Below are positions 12,001 through 25,800 of a stretch of 64,000 bases of DNA, in pieces. Position 1 is the first letter of the stretch, and the number at the start of each line of letters is the position of its first letter. Both the position numbers and the translations under genes were made by a program. The notes under the pieces are model-generated. The model was not told the DNA's origin. It saw nothing but the letters and a program-made list of their open reading frames with translations, and made no database searches. The DNA is from Larimichthys crocea (taxonomy: Eukaryota > Chordata > Actinopteri > Sciaenidae), in NCBI RefSeq assembly GCF_000972845.2, contig NC_040016.1, positions 25,038,068-25,102,067 on the forward strand. Reading direction: 5' to 3'.

Positions 12001-12714
12001 ATTAATAGACTCTAAACATAGAAAAGTGGAGCTCATGTAACTGTGATATCAGGATGTTTGGTTTGGTTTTCCCAGCTACCCGGGTGTGGCTGTATTACAG
12101 GTTCGTGTCCGTTTGTTTGGGCGTTTCTCGTTAAATAAGAGAACGTTATGATGTACAAGCAGATGAAATTTCACTCTGACAATAAAAATAACATCAGTTT
12201 GTCAAGGCCGGAGGTGTTTCCAGTGCATGGGGGTGTTTGACAAGAAAATGAAAGTGTGTGTTGAGTCATCAGAGAGAGAGAGAGAGATGTCTGAGTGTGT
12301 GATGAAAGAGGAAGCCTGTGCAGTTAGAGCAGAGGGAGGTTTCTGCAACTGAACATCTGTTAATAAACTGAATAAAAATAAAAAAAAATCTGTTTTACAA
12401 TGGAGACAATAGAACATCCTTAAAAAACAAAGACGCACAGGAAGGATTTGTTTTAAGTAGATTTAAAAGATGAATTCAGTTTTTTGTTTTACGAATAAAA
12501 GAGTCCATCTGTTTGCACGCAGCAGAAAGTGAAGGCTGATTATCTCTCCACCAAAAGGGAAAACAAGCTAATCCGTCTAAATGCTGCTTAAAATTTGTTT
12601 CCGCATCAGACGAGGTTTTCATCGTGCATCTGTTCAGCGTAAAACAATTCGCAATGTTCATTTTGTACTTAAAGCCCAGTCTGGAACTTTGTAAGTGGGC
12701 TCAGCAGCTTCTGT

Positions 12715-12900
12715 AAACGGCAGAGGAGAAGCGAGCAAGAAGCCGCCGGACGAGAGTAAATGTGGGACTGACTTTTAGTGGTTGGTGAGAGCTTGGTGAA
12801 ATAAAAGGCTGAAAGACAGACGCCGAGCTGGGCTGACTGCTGCTGGACTAGTCAGTGATATCAGCTGATTGGCTGGTAGCAAAGTCGTCGACTCGCTGTA
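12715..12900 (+). repeat. Dispersed repeat family R1, 3' segment, copy 2
   Basis: Contains the R1 3' signature: gcgagcaagaagccgccgga, gtaaatgtgggactgac, ttttagtggttggtgagagc, gaaataaaaggctgaaagac. It then continues with the same 'gctgggctgactgctgctggac' and 'gtgatatcagctg' flank as the copy at 63520-63940. The gaaataaa could be a poly(A) signal of the parent element. Confidence 0.7.
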
Positions 12901-15703
12901 GTAATATACGTGTCGAAGTGTCAGTGGGATTTCATTCTGTAACTGTTGCTTCAAACAAACAGTTAAAACCCAGAAGTAAAAGAATCAGAGATGTTTATCC
13001 TCGCTACACTTTTGTTTTCTTTCTTATGTCTGTACTTTTTAATTGCTAGGAGACTTGTTATATAATGACTCAGGTCTTATAATGGCTGGATTAGCTTGTT
13101 AGGGGCCCCCCCGAGGAAAAAGAAAATTACTGCTGGGCCCCTGTTGACCCTCCCAGCTCCCATCCTCCAGCTTTACATTGTGTGCGTACCCCTTGCACCT
13201 CAGAGATCCTATGAAAAACGACGCTCGCACAGCAGACCATAAATCCTTCAGTGTTTGCCCAAAGACGTCGCAGCAGTCCTGTGGTGGAATAACACGAGCT
13301 GGCACGTTTGAGATCGTTTGTTTAAACACAAATTCATTCAATACGCATTTAAAGAAAATATGAAACTAGAAACTGGACTCTACTTCACTGTAAAGTGTCA
13401 CACTTGTGTAAGTTGGACCACGATTGGCTTGGAGCGCGTTAAGAGGTCAGTAAAACCTGCTTGTAGGTACACGTCTTAAAGTCAGATTTAAGGCGAGCGC
13501 AGAGAAACTTTGCCCTCCTTTCGACAGCTGCATGCGAAAACAGCCTTCATGTGTCAAACATACATCATTCTTCACAGGGAAGCTCAAAAGTCCAACCCAA
13601 GCGGCACATTTTCGAGTCACGGGGGACCTTAAAAACTGGATCTTGACCCAGGGCACCTCGACAAGGCAGCACTATAAAACCCACCTTTGTTCTGGTTCTA
13701 CAGACATTCACAATAGTCTTATTCTCATACACAGAACTATATCCTGAATTTGGCTTTGACATGCTAAGAGGGCGACACTGGAGACTTTATGATGAATAAA
13801 CTTTTTTCTGCAGCTGCTTCACAGTGAGAAATCTTTGCTGCACAATATTCACATTACAAAGACAGAAATGCAGCTCGAAGGGCTAAAATATATCGTATAC
13901 TTCCACTTGTCATCAGTGCAATTGAAACATTATTTCTAGATTTCTGTCCCTGAATGATAAATAATGTGCAACTTTTGCACTACAGACTCATAAAAAGTGC
14001 ATGGTGGTGGAGCAGAGCTGATATTGCTGATTTCGCGATGCTGCGTTGTTTTTTAACGGCTTGATTTTGGCATTCAGACGTCAAAACACAGGATTTAGAT
14101 GTGGGGAAAACCCGAGCTGAGCTTTCAACGTCAAACTACAGTCATGGCAGCCTACAGCTATCGAGGTTAGCTGCCCTCATAACTGCACGAGCCACTGTGC
14201 TCTGTTTTTATCTACACTTTCTTTCTTTAAGTTTTACAGAAAGAAGGAGAGACATTCAGTACCAGCGTGCACGGTGCGAGCTGAGCTTGTCTTTGTGCAT
14301 ATCTTCTGCATTCTTTCTGTCTCTGAGGGTTCAGAGGTCACGTTCAAACTGTGTGCTGCGACCCCGATGCGGCTGTGGAGGCTCAGTATTTAGTTCAAAA
14401 GGCACAAGTCAAGTTCAAGTTTAGTTGAAAGCACAAACACACTTTTAAAAATGCTTCACAAAGTGATTAAATAAAAGGTTGAAACACACACACACAGTGT
14501 GAAGGTGTGTTCAGGCTGGTTTTTCCAAATTTGAGCTACATGTATTTTATTTTGTAGGAGGCAGCTGTCTTGTCGTGTACTCTCCACTAAAAAACCCCTG
14601 ACTGTCAGTGCCAGGAATCAAACCAGCAACTCATGGTTGACTGATCGGTCTGTGGGTCTTTATCTCCACCCACTGATGATTACCCTGACGAGTGCAAATA
14701 GACAAAACACAAACAAATTAATGAAACGGTTCCGGCCATGGTTTAGTCTTTCTGTTTCTGTTGTTACATGTTTTTTTCTCCATATGCAAATTGCTGAAGA
14801 CGTTTGTAGGATTTCTAATATCTACAGGTTGCTAATTGCAACCGCCTCGCCTCGCCTCGCCTCGCCTTCCCAGCTTAGGTATAAAACGCTTTATTTGGAG
14901 CCAGTTTGGTTTGTCCATTCTGGGCTACTGTAGAAGACAACAACACGACAGACTCCGTGACTCATTCTGAGGTAACAAAAACATGATTCTTGTTTAGACG
15001 CTAATGGAAACATAGTTTTGTGTATTATATTCCATATTCCACCATATTGTGTAAACAGAGACCTCTAATCCGACACACTGGACCTTTAAGTGGCGGTGCG
15101 TTGAGTTGACTATCAAGACTGACAAGGACCAGAGAGTCAAGCCAGCATATAATCCACTTAGACGGCTAACATGTCGCTAATATTCATCAAATCTCTTCGA
15201 GGATTTTACGTTTTGTTATCTGATCTGTTTGAGACTTTGCGAGACAGATCCGTCTCCCGCTCACTGTCTTCTGTGAAGAGGTTTCAAATTAGAAAACCAA
15301 TCAAGTGATTGTTTGTATTTGAAGTAGCAAGTTTCACACCTGATCACGGTGGTGGCATTTTCGTGATAGCCGCACAGCTGGTGGTCTTAAACAGTCTTGA
15401 AACAAAATCTTGAGACAGGACTGAGTGAAAACGCGGTCGATTCCGAAACCTCGTAGTAGTGGTCTTGTCTCAACACTTAACACGTAACGCTGGTTCTCAT
15501 GGCCACCGACTACAGTATTTCTAGAAGTATGGCTGCTGAACTGAAGCTGATTATTGATCGAGATTATCGATTGAGTTTCCGTGTGTCGGTGTGTGTTGTT
15601 CAGTTTGGAGGAAACTTCACAGTCCGGTAAGGCTGATGACGTTGGAGGAGGCTGTACAGCACTGAGTGGGCTTCCATTGAGGACGACAAGAAACACGGTG
15701 GAC

Positions 15704-15741
<38 letters not shown>

Positions 15742-18700
15742 CTCATCTGTTTCTATATGTTTCACCGCATACACCCACATACTGTCCATGTACACTGCGA
15801 GCGCCCAGAGTCAGAGAAAGTTCCCCTGCTGTATTTTTAAGTCGGCCACATTCATTCAGTGACTCACAGAGTGAGTGAAGAAAACCACACACACACACAC
15901 ACACACATACACGCATCATTTCAGGACTGAGTCTGGTGTTTCAGTTTCAGCTCCGAGCGTCGCTGCTGAATGATGGAGAAAATGAACAATCAACGGTCTC
16001 CAATGAAGTCTGCAGAGAGACCACTGAGCAGATGTTTACCCAGGACTGATCGATGTCCCACAGAAAAGGTCGAGTTATTTCTGAAGTGGGTTTTTTTAGC
16101 TGTTCAGCCCCATTTAGTTCCATTTAAATGATTCATTTCAGTCTGTATATTTTAAAGGAGGTGACGTTTAACCCCACAGGGCAGCAACAACCAATTTTCC
16201 CGATGCTTTCAGGTTCACTTTGGGCAAAGCGAGCTTCGCTGGAAATAAACAAGACTGTAAGAAAACAAATAACCAATTTCAACCATAAAAGAACGTCTGA
16301 ACGTCACATGATGAAGAGATCATTTCAGGGGAAACTCCAGCAGCCAACCCAACATCCACTGAGCGTCGGTGGCCGACCGTTTGCTGATGTATTTGTGGTT
16401 CGTCCATCGTCGCTGGCTCTGTTGGCTATTATCAGCTGTCAAGTCACTGACTGCTCTCTGACTGGCCGTCAATGATTTCTTACAGTAAATGTTTTTCTTT
16501 TCTCACAAACGAAACTACTGTTTTATATTTCATTCAAACTCTTTAGTACGTTTGAAACCTGCACCCAACTCCTGCCTACACGTCCCTGAACTCTAGACCC
16601 GCTTTGTGTTTCCACCGTGGACAGAACTCTTAAATGTAGGTGTTAGCATTCGCAGCGAACCCCCTTCATTTTCCAACAGTTGGGAAACAACAGAGAAGCT
16701 GCAGCTTTTAGACACCTCGGTGGTCTGCAGGGTTTCTAACTTCTGCGGTAGGTACGTCGACAGAAGGGTGATACAGTACTTGATGGAAAAGAGTGGTTCG
16801 ATTGATACCATCCACAACTTAGTAGAAAATATAAAACGTACTGACACATCAAGACACATAAGCAGATATTATAAGTATGTGTTCAGAAGACACAATTTAG
16901 TGTCACATATCCCAAAGAAAAAGACTTTTAATCTCAAGTCAGTACAAAAATACTTTATTCAAATGTATTTCCCTTAATGCAATATGATAATGTTTTCATC
17001 AGCGCCTCCATACCTGACAAACACCACGTTCCTCTGAACCTCCCACCTTCAGTTTGTAGTTTCTGTTGTAAATTTGTAGTTTTGAACGATGTCACCTGAG
17101 TCATTTCCTCAGACCTCCTCCAGAACAAGAGAACGAGAGAAGACGTTTTGTCATTTCACAGGCTGACTGGACTCCCCATGATCAGTGAACTGACTTTGAT
17201 GTGTAAAGTTGGTGGAGTCCCCCCGTTACACAGACAGACACTTCTCATGGGCTTATTTATGGTTTCTTTTGGTTTTGTTAATGGGAACCGAGAAAGGAGA
17301 GACATCAGTGGGCGTAAAGGTGAATCTTTTTATTCAAAATAGTTACAAACAAATCAAAACTAAGACTCAGTTTTAGTTATTGCACCGTTTTGGACATCTT
17401 GGACATTATTCCGCCATGTTTTTGTGTCAAAGTGAATCATGGGCTCAACAAGTTTTGAATTTGGCGCAGTATTAAGTGAGTGCACTGATGTCGGGAGCTA
17501 CAAAATGGGTTAAGGCAAAAGTACATCCATTAAAAGTGTTTGTTTCTGCCACTGCAATACAATGTGGATGTAGAGCAAAGTGCTGCGAGGTCCTATCCTA
17601 TGCCCACAGAGGGGATTTCACAGACAGGAGGTCTAGAAAATATTTCACTTCTCTGTAGGGTCCCTTTCATAAAGATGTCAGACACTTAAAATAACAATCT
17701 GAGCCTGTCAGCAGCAAAAACAAGCACTTTTAATGGACTATTTTGACGGTGCACGATTACCCACAAGGATTACATTGTAGTCCGTTTTGCAGCTGTGAAG
17801 CCTTCGCTCGATGCTGGATCAAATTCAAAACACTCTGACACAAAAACATGGTTGAAGAATACAGAAGCCATCCCTCAAATCCAGACCGAGTTCAAACAAG
17901 TGAAGCCGTACAGAGGATGCGTCTGATTACTGAAGTAAACTGTGGTTTTAAGGTGGACTAACGGACACACTGAAGTGCATGAACACACTTTACACAGTTT
18001 CTAGGAACATGCTGTCCTGTGTTCAGACCTTCCAGTAACAGACATGCGACCCCGTTTAGAGCCCAGAGCCACAGTTTGTGAAACTCGTAGCAGGACAGTT
18101 TGGAAGTTTGAGGTTTGAAAGAAAGAAAAGAAACGGTTTGCAAAGTTTCTGTATGAGCCGGTATGTGTGTGTCTTCTGCTATATGAAACCACACTGTGCG
18201 TGTGTGTGTTTGTGTGTGGTTGCTAAATGAAGCATATGTGGCAACATTAAGCAGAATGTTTCTTCTTGATATTTCCTGGAAACATTAACAGATAGCCTGG
18301 AGGTGTGAATGGGTCTGTGTTAGTCCTGTTACACGAAAGGCGGGAAAGCTGGAGATACCAACACACATGAAACTATTGGAAAAACACTATATGATAAGGC
18401 AGCTTTATGATGCTTATAATAAAAGGGAATATTCATAATCGAGTTTAGTTCCTTGAGCATTGATCAGACGTGTTTGTTTTCAGTGTTTGCAGTGTTTGAA
18501 GAGGCTGACGCTGAAGTTTGGCTGCTGTGTGTTGGCTATACTTCGTAATTAACATTTTTTATTGTTTTGTTTTCCTCAAAACACAGACGGCCGACGTCTC
18601 GCTCTTTTTGAAGCTGATTCAGAGTTCACTGCTGAAAAACTAATGACGGATTTTCATACCACGAAAGGAATAAATGCACCACCGGACTGAAAATCAATAC

Positions 18701-19365
18701 ATTATTTGTGATGCATGAGGAAACTCAACGGATGTTCATCAACAGCCAGACTGGCTGATTCATCATGTATTATGTATGTTGCTTGGTTTATGTGAGGAGT
18801 CTTCCCTGGGCAGGGCAGCATTGATCCAGCTGTGCAGAATGCTGTGATGATGTGATAATGGGAAGGCCGGTTTAGGATCTCTCCTATTTCCTGGAAATCA
18901 TTGCATTCATGAAATCAGCTTCATTCCATTCATTCATGAAGCGGTCAGTGAGAAGTGTTAGAAAAGCGTGAGTGTGGCTGAGACAAACTCTCAGTTTACC
19001 GCCGGAACATTTGTCGCTTGTGCAGCTGTTAGATGAAGGAAATCTGACACAGACGTGTTTGCTTTGACAAACAAAGAGACGACAAAGCGCCTTTTACTGC
19101 CGCTCTGACAGGAAAAGGACTTCCCGTACAGTGTGAATATTAACAGCTGAGAGTCCTGCTGACTCATCACAAACACACACGACGGCAAACAAACAAAAGC
19201 GACGGCATCATTATTCGAGCTACAGATGGCTCCTGAATACACACCCTGCTTTTTTTAACTGACAGCCTCAGAGTTCAGAGGAATGTGAGTCAAAGTTTGG
19301 AGGTTTTTTACATTTCTGGGTAAAAACACAGAAAACAACACTGTAGTTGTTCATGTATTATGTAT
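12901..19365. other. Long gene-free stretch with simple repeats only
   Basis: No exon is recognised. Simple repeats: a CGCCT pentamer run at 14843-14867, (CA)n at 15711-15739 and (CA)n at 15886-15907. The ORF at 16606-16977 (123 codons, plus) and its antisense partner at 16593-16859 show no known domain. The segment from about 16560 to 16760 reads like a dispersed repeat, but no second copy is visible in this window. Confidence 0.5.
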
Positions 19366-19465
19366 ATAATATAATATATAATATATAAAAGAGCAGTTTT
19401 ATGTTGTTTGATGATACAGCTCCCAGCAGTCAGGCTGAAGATCACAGAATAAAGCTGCTAAAAGT

Positions 19466-19547
19466 GGTAAAACTGTTTTTAAGTTATAGGGTGAGATGTT
19501 AAATATGGTAAAACTGTTTTTAAGTTATAGGGTGAGATGTTAAATAT
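19466..19547. repeat. Perfect 41-bp tandem duplication
   Basis: The unit starting ggtaaaactgtttttaagtt occurs twice in a row (19466-19506 and 19507-19547) without mismatch. The lack of divergence indicates a recent duplication. Confidence 0.9.
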
Positions 19548-19747
19548 TCATATTAATGTTTATATTATATCATGTTCTCCTTCATTCATTTTTCTTTTCT
19601 TTTTAATTACTTTTCTATCTCTCCAGATTATTTGTTGCATCACTGTCGAGTGTAATGCGTCTGAGTGTTTCCTTATAAGCGTGTATATTTGACTCTGGTT
19701 ACACTTTGCACAGTTAAGTAATAAGGAACTTTACAGGTAAACAAACA

Positions 19748-20095
19748 TTAAAAATAATTTATGAGGTCCAGCTCTGATGTTGGACCAAAGCCTGGCTCGC
19801 AGTCCACGTTCCAGTTCATCCCAAACATGCTCGATGGGGGGGTGAGGTCAGGGCTCTCTGTGCGGGGCCAGTCAAGTTCTTCCACACTGGACTCATCAAA
19901 CCATGTCTTTGTGGACCTTGCTTTGTGCACTGCATGGGGCACAGTCATGCTGGAACAGAAAGTGTTGGACACAAAGTGGGAAGCACAGCATTGTCCAAAA
20001 CGTCTTGGTATACTGAAGCATTAACATTAAGAGGCCTGAAAAACAGCCCCCACACCATTATCCCTCCTCCAACAAGACAGGTGATAAAAATATTG
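19748..20095 (-). pseudogene. Tc1/mariner-like transposase relic
   Basis: Decayed DDE transposase of a Tc1-like DNA transposon. The minus strand first encodes a [10 protein letters not shown] motif and [16 protein letters not shown] (in the ORF 19945-20241), then in a shifted frame (ORF 19748-19972) VHKARSTKTWFDE and VEELDWP...SPDLTP. That order is typical of the C-terminal half of Tc1 transposases, where SPDLNP is the usual form. At least two frame changes and no N-terminal DNA-binding half mean it is inactive. Terminal inverted repeats are not visible. Confidence 0.8.
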
Positions 20096-20429
20096 GATTT
20101 CATCTTTTTCCGGTTTCCGTTCCTCACTTTCTCTTCTTCTTTCTGTGCATTGTACTCTGTCTCACCCCCTTCCCTCCTTTTCCTTCCCCTCTCTCTGTCT
20201 TCACTTCTGTTTTTCAGTGTTTGGGATCTGTTCGGCTGCACGTGGACCGGCTCTCTCTGCTCAGTGCCCCATTGGCCGAGAGCAGAGCTTCTTCAGTAGC
20301 CATTGGCTGTGAGAGGGAGGTGTCCCATCAGCTTGTTTTTACTGGCTGGAAGGGAGAGAAACACTAGACTTACCCCCTCCTGTTCACTCACGTGCAGAGG
20401 CACAGTGTGAATGCAGGCGTACAAACATT

Positions 20430-20457
20430 CACTCTGTACACACTGTACAGAGTGAGT

Positions 20458-20532
<75 letters not shown>
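20430..20532. repeat. 11-bp hairpin followed by a long (GT)n tract
   Basis: CACTCTGTACA (20430-20440) and TGTACAGAGTG (20444-20454) form a perfect stem with a 3-base loop. It is followed at 20459-20532 by about 37 uninterrupted GT units, the longest pure dinucleotide tract in the window. Confidence 0.9.
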
Positions 20533-20534
<2 letters not shown>

Positions 20535-20629
20535 CTTGGAAGAGTTTCTGTCTTCTGGCTACTCCAAGTTCAACAGGTGGTCTGCCTGACTTCTCCTCTC
20601 TGTTTACAGACGATAATCAGATTTTAATT

Positions 20630-20870
20630 TAAACTAGAAAATTCCTGCAGAAATTTTTAAAAGTGACAAGTGGGCTGTTCAAAAAGCACACCTCAAATAG
20701 TCATTTTTAACATGTTTATTTAGACACAGGAGCATCTAGTGCTAACGCGCTAGCCACTAATTCTAGCATTAGCCGCTAATGTTAGCAATTAACATGTCTT
20801 TTCTACAATGAGCAAAGTCTTATTCTGAAGGGACTCTTATTTTGAAAATAGCGCCTCCCCCCTCTCCTCC
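20630..20870. repeat. Dispersed repeat fragment (family R3 and Alu-site-like gctagc-rich block)
   Basis: The opening phrase aactagaaaattcc-gcagaa ... gtgggctgtt recurs at 63385-63425 with an internal difference of about ten bases. It is followed by a gctaac/ctagc-rich block near 20735-20790. Probably a non-autonomous element; no protein is encoded. Confidence 0.45.
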
Positions 20871-21259
20871 TTCAGGCAGGCTTGAGGTTGCCAAGCAACC
20901 AGGACCAACTGCCGGCCCTAATCAGCAGAGCAGTTACTGCACCTGTTAGAATGTCAGTTGGAAATGCTGACAGAGAGAGAGAGAAAATGCTGAGACCACC
21001 CCTCGAACAGGAAGGATTTCTGGCCAAACCGTATTTCCAATCATTGAACCGAAATCACTGGGAGCATCCTGAGCCCTTCCTGAACGTCTACATAGTTATT
21101 TTGTGTTGATAAAGTGAAGAAATGTGACCTTTAGAGCGATTCAAAGAAACGTTACTTCTGCTTTCCTCCAGAAATGTTCCCGCCTTTTTAACATGGCAGT
21201 CTATGAGGCTGTGGATGGGTGTTGGTGGCGCATCTTTGCGTGTTACGCCAAAACTTTAA

Positions 21260-21780
21260 GGCTGACAGCTTTAGCAGACGAATGTGAGTGAGAAGACAAA
21301 TTTTCCTACGTTTCTATGTATAAATCATGTCTGTAGTGGGGCATTTGAGGCCACGGTAGTCGAATACGTTTTATTTTTTCACAGATTTTTCTCCCTGCTC
21401 CTCACTCAAGCTGATGATGTCATCCACTCTAGCTCAAACATTCCGCCACATACACACCCATTATAAACCCAGAAATCTGAGTAAAAACCTGCTCAACTTT
21501 AAGCCTTGATAGTTTAAAAACGGTAAAAGCTGTCGATGAGTGGAGTGAATTCCTGAAGAGAAGGCAAGAGTACCTACATTTTAAAGTTTAAATGAAGTCT
21601 CTCTGTGAAAGTATGCCAGAGCAGTTCATTGTTGAAAATGTCTCCCGATTATTTTATTTTTTTCGGGCTTTCCCATATAATTTGTTGGGGTCCTCTCACC
21701 GCTGTGGGCCGCATTCCTTTTAAAAAAAGCGCATGCTCCCATAGCTTGTTATGGGAGTAGTTGACTCGTGCCGTAGACAC
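21260..21780 (+). repeat. Dispersed repeat family R2, copy 2
   Basis: Inverted relative to copy 1 at 11011-11475 and about 10 kb away. The order is ctgacagctttagcagacg, gtgagtgagaagacaaatttt, a long shared middle, ggcaagagtacctac, aagcccgaaaaaaataa, and agttgactcgtgcc. Copy 2 carries an extra insert near 21430-21490 (cacatacacacccattataaa) and a different tail around 21680-21760. Confidence 0.7.
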
Positions 21781-22714
21781 TCGTCACGAATTATGAACAT
21801 TTCAACACAGAGGCTGAGAGTTTAGGATGAACCCCTTTTGTTACTATTTGCAGTATTATTCAATGTTTCATTCCCATGATCCACAGCGTCCTGCAGCAGC
21901 TCAAACTCAATTACTTCTGTGGGGTTAGGGTGTTTTATTGAAACAGCAACGCAGGGTTCATTTCATTTTGTCGCACACGGGAAGCTTAAGCCTCTAACAA
22001 CTATATTAAAAGAAAATATAAGTTACAGCACTTTATTTTTCTGTTTCAGTCTTCAGATTAAACTAGTTTCTTTAGGATGAGGACAAAGCCAGACTAGCTG
22101 TTGTCTGTTAAACTGGGCATCTGTCGGCTCGAGCTGCATCTGGTATCGATCTTCTCATCTAACTCTCTGCGGCAAGAAAACTCTCAGAGTTGGTGCCGAA
22201 CACACACATCAAGACGCAATATTTCATTTTCGTTTTTCAGTAGCCTGTTTATTCATCTCCTCCATCAACAAACAGCTTTCCATCGTTCAGCGTTTGAGGG
22301 CAGACTTTCTAAGAACACAATTACAGCTCGGTTTGATGTCATTCAAACATCACTTAGGAGAGTCGCACTCGCACGTGCATCCACAAACATACGATTACGC
22401 ATGCAGCTGGTGTGTTTTTAAAGATGACAAGAAAGAAGCAAACAACAAAACTTGAGCTGTGCAGTGATGACATACAGTAACTGTGAGTGCTTACAGCAGC
22501 CAATGGCACTGAATGAGTGTTACAACCAGACAACAATGCATTGCATGTAGCACTGTGATCTAATACCTTCCAGTAAACAGGGCCAGGACCGAACACAACC
22601 TCCGAAAATCAGCGGTGGCCAGTCTGGAAGGGAATACAGCAGCCTACTGAGGGGGGACTTCTTACCAGGTTGAGTCAGTTTAGTTAGAGACACAGCTGAC
22701 CAAACTAGGAAAAG

Positions 22715-22880
22715 CAATCTGTCCATCATAAACTGTGTAAATCACAGAGAGTTGAAGCTAATTTCCCTTCTGGGATGAATAAAGTCATTTATCTATCTGA
22801 GCAGCTGGAGGACATCAGAGTGGGAAAGCAGCAAATATATTCTGTGAAAAAATCTGATCCAGTTTCACCAAAATCACTGA
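22715..22880 (-). repeat. R1 fragment, copy 3, with a nested insertion
   Basis: R1 landmarks (tttatgatggaca, tgtgatttaca, caactctc, ctctgatgtcctcc, ggtgaaactggatc) are present on the minus strand. The R1 sequence is split at 22757-22798 by about 42 bases reading aatttcccttctgggatgaataaagtc then a ttatctatct tail. That is the usual 3' tail of fish LINE or SINE copies, inserted within the older repeat. Confidence 0.65.
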
Positions 22881-25800
22881 ATAAAGTGATTTTGTACAGT
22901 AATCAGTGAGGCCCTCACACACTCACTGCATCAAACAAACAAAGCATTTCATTGGATGTAAAAGTTGTATTCATCAGGAAACGACAAACTCCAAAATATC
23001 ATGAAGTCGTTTGTTATTGTCGGGTTCGATGCTGCAGATATATGTGACACATGAACACGATCACAGTAAACATAATGAACTGTGAGTCGACTTTAACAGC
23101 TCCGGGACTATGGAGACATGTTTTGTAGACATGGATGGAAAGTGGGAAAAAGAAAAGACTGAATAGCGAGAAGGGAAAAAAAGGAAAGAACACGTGAGGA
23201 TGGAAAGAAAGAGGAAATCTATTGTCATCTTTTCTTGCTTTGCCCCCCCCACACCCACCTCTCTCCTGTCAGCCCCATTGTCCTCCATCATAATGGAGGC
23301 TGTTTGATCATCTTAAAAAGTGCTGATTACCAGTCAGGACGCTTTCAAGGTCCGACCTCAAAACAGACTCAACAATACAGAACAGAGAGGGAGTTCCTCT
23401 GAGCAGGTTTTGGGCCCCTGCAGATTATAAAGGCCATGGCCTTAAAGGCATCCCCCCCATCTCTCTAAACCTACCCCCCAAAAAAACACATTGGAACCGC
23501 CATGCTGGAGCAGACTGTGATTATGAGTGGTGGGGGTTTCAAGGAATGGGACGCATACCAGGAAAATATGGCTGCTTCTTTTGGAAAGAGACGTGGAGCA
23601 CATGTTGGATTCTTTCTTCGAAGAAGAAGAAATATGCCAGCTTGTTTTTCGCTGAAGTGGGGTCAGCATGGTGTGTGTGTGTGTGTGTGGGCCACAAGCT
23701 GGTGTATTAAAAAACTGAATTTTAGAAAGCCATTCCAAACCAGCAGAAGGTTTCACAGCTTTGTATTTCAGTAAAAAGAAGCTGTGGGAGCTTTTTTATA
23801 ATAATTAGGATTCGTAAATTTATCTCAAATTTGCAACAATCAAACGGGTCTTATATGCTCATGCATGCAACACGTGAAACAAACTGAGGAAGAGGAAATT
23901 TGATAAAAACACTTTGAAGAGAAGATCAATGAGTATCATGGCGCCAATCATTTTGTCTTTCATCCTGATGATCATGAGAAACTGTCAAATTAATCAGTAA
24001 TCTTCACACTCGATTGACAATGCAGCGTGCTCGACACGCGTTCAACTCTTCTCTCGGATGACCCTGCGTTTTTTTGCTGTCATCACCCCAAACTGAAGCT
24101 TCACACTGTGTCGACGGTTCAAGATAAATTCAAAACAAGCAGCTGCCGTTCAATAGCCTGCGTTTTTATTATAGGTTACTAAATAATTTTCCAGCGCTGA
24201 AAATATCGACGTACCCCATATACAAAGTCTGTATAAAGGCAATTCTTTCATAATACAAATACATACATATAAAATTAAAAGTTGTAAAATAGTTTCTGAA
24301 CCTCTAACTCCACATTTCAGTAATATATCGTTCAAACAGTTTTTCACCAGTTTTTTGAGTCCAAGATTTTGTGGGCGGTCCTTAGAGGGTGGCTCGATGA
24401 CACGCTGAGGCCGCCCTGAGCAGAGAGACAGAGACGAACAGTACAAACCTGACCCGGTCCGATTTAGAGTCCTAGCTCATGTCTCGATTCCTCACCAGTG
24501 ACCTGGTAACGACATCTTAATTATCGTTGCATCCTGAAAGCCTTTGAGAAGACGCATCACCCCTGTTTGATTTACAGAAAATCTTGTAGTGACTCGGCAT
24601 TGTTAACATTCAATGAAAATCACGATCCTGAATGACGAAGTTTCTCTAATCTCAATAAGTTTCTCATCGTGACATTACAACATGGTTATGAAAAGAACTT
24701 TATGACAGATAAATGTCATTTTTAGGCTCACAGGTGAATGTGATCCATTGCTACACAGAATACTTTAAGACCTCGTACAAATCACTGCAGGAAACGTCAC
24801 TGAACACAGAAGGAATGTCCCTGACAGCAGAGGTGTAATTTAAACTAAATTACGGCTGCAGGCTACTGAGGACATTTTTTTTTCTTGTTTTCTCAAAGAA
24901 TGTCAAAGAAACCCTCCTCCAGTTTTTCCCCCAACTTTACAGATTAGTAGGTGGGCTTCCCACTAATCTCAACCACCTGCTCTCCAATCAACAATGTGGC
25001 AACATGATCTGGTGTGTACGTTCGGTCTGAGTCAGTTCCAATTAAGACTCCCTGACTTACTGCTCCTACTTGCAGTATTGTAGTGATTCAATGGTACAGC
25101 AACAAATGGCTTCCTGAAGAACGTTCTCAGAAAGAAAGAAAGAAAGACTCAGTCACATGACGGCAGCAGTGCAGTTTGATCTGTCCAGAGTGTGTATGTG
25201 GATCATTTTTCACACCAAATCTATGTACACACTACTCCTCAAAGGTTTGGGCTCACCTGTTATATCAATGTTTTTCCTCTTTCCTTCAACAAGTGATAGT
25301 TTTACGGAGATCAACAGTAAAATTCAGATAACAAATGTATGATTTATATTTATTACATGACTAAAACTTTCATTTATAGTGTTGATTAAGTTGTTTTCCA
25401 GTGATCTTTATTAAATCACAGCGGTGAAACGGGGCTCTAAATATTTTAGGAAGCCGTTTTTCTTTGGCCCACCTGCAGCTTTCTGAAACAGGTTGAAGCT
25501 GTGATTTGTCAGTTTCTATCAGCTGATATTCTGTGATCCAAATCCAACATTAAACCCTGGACTGTCACAGCAACACGCCCGTTAACTCCAGCTTTTTTGA
25601 GGTATCATTGTGCTCTGAGAATCTGTTCTTATTTAAACCTGCAGAGATTTTAATGCTGAACTTCTTTTAACCAGTGACTTCGATCATTATTTAACTATTG
25701 CTCAGTCTTTGCATCTCTCTGCACTTTTATCATCAATCTGTTTGAACCATTGCACAGCGTTTTGTTCCTCATATACGAAACATTACTGAGAGCCGCTGAG

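Noticed and set aside
16593..16977. Overlapping ORFs on both strands (123 and 88 codons)
   Set aside because: No recognised motif in either direction. The segment reads like part of a dispersed repeat, not a gene.
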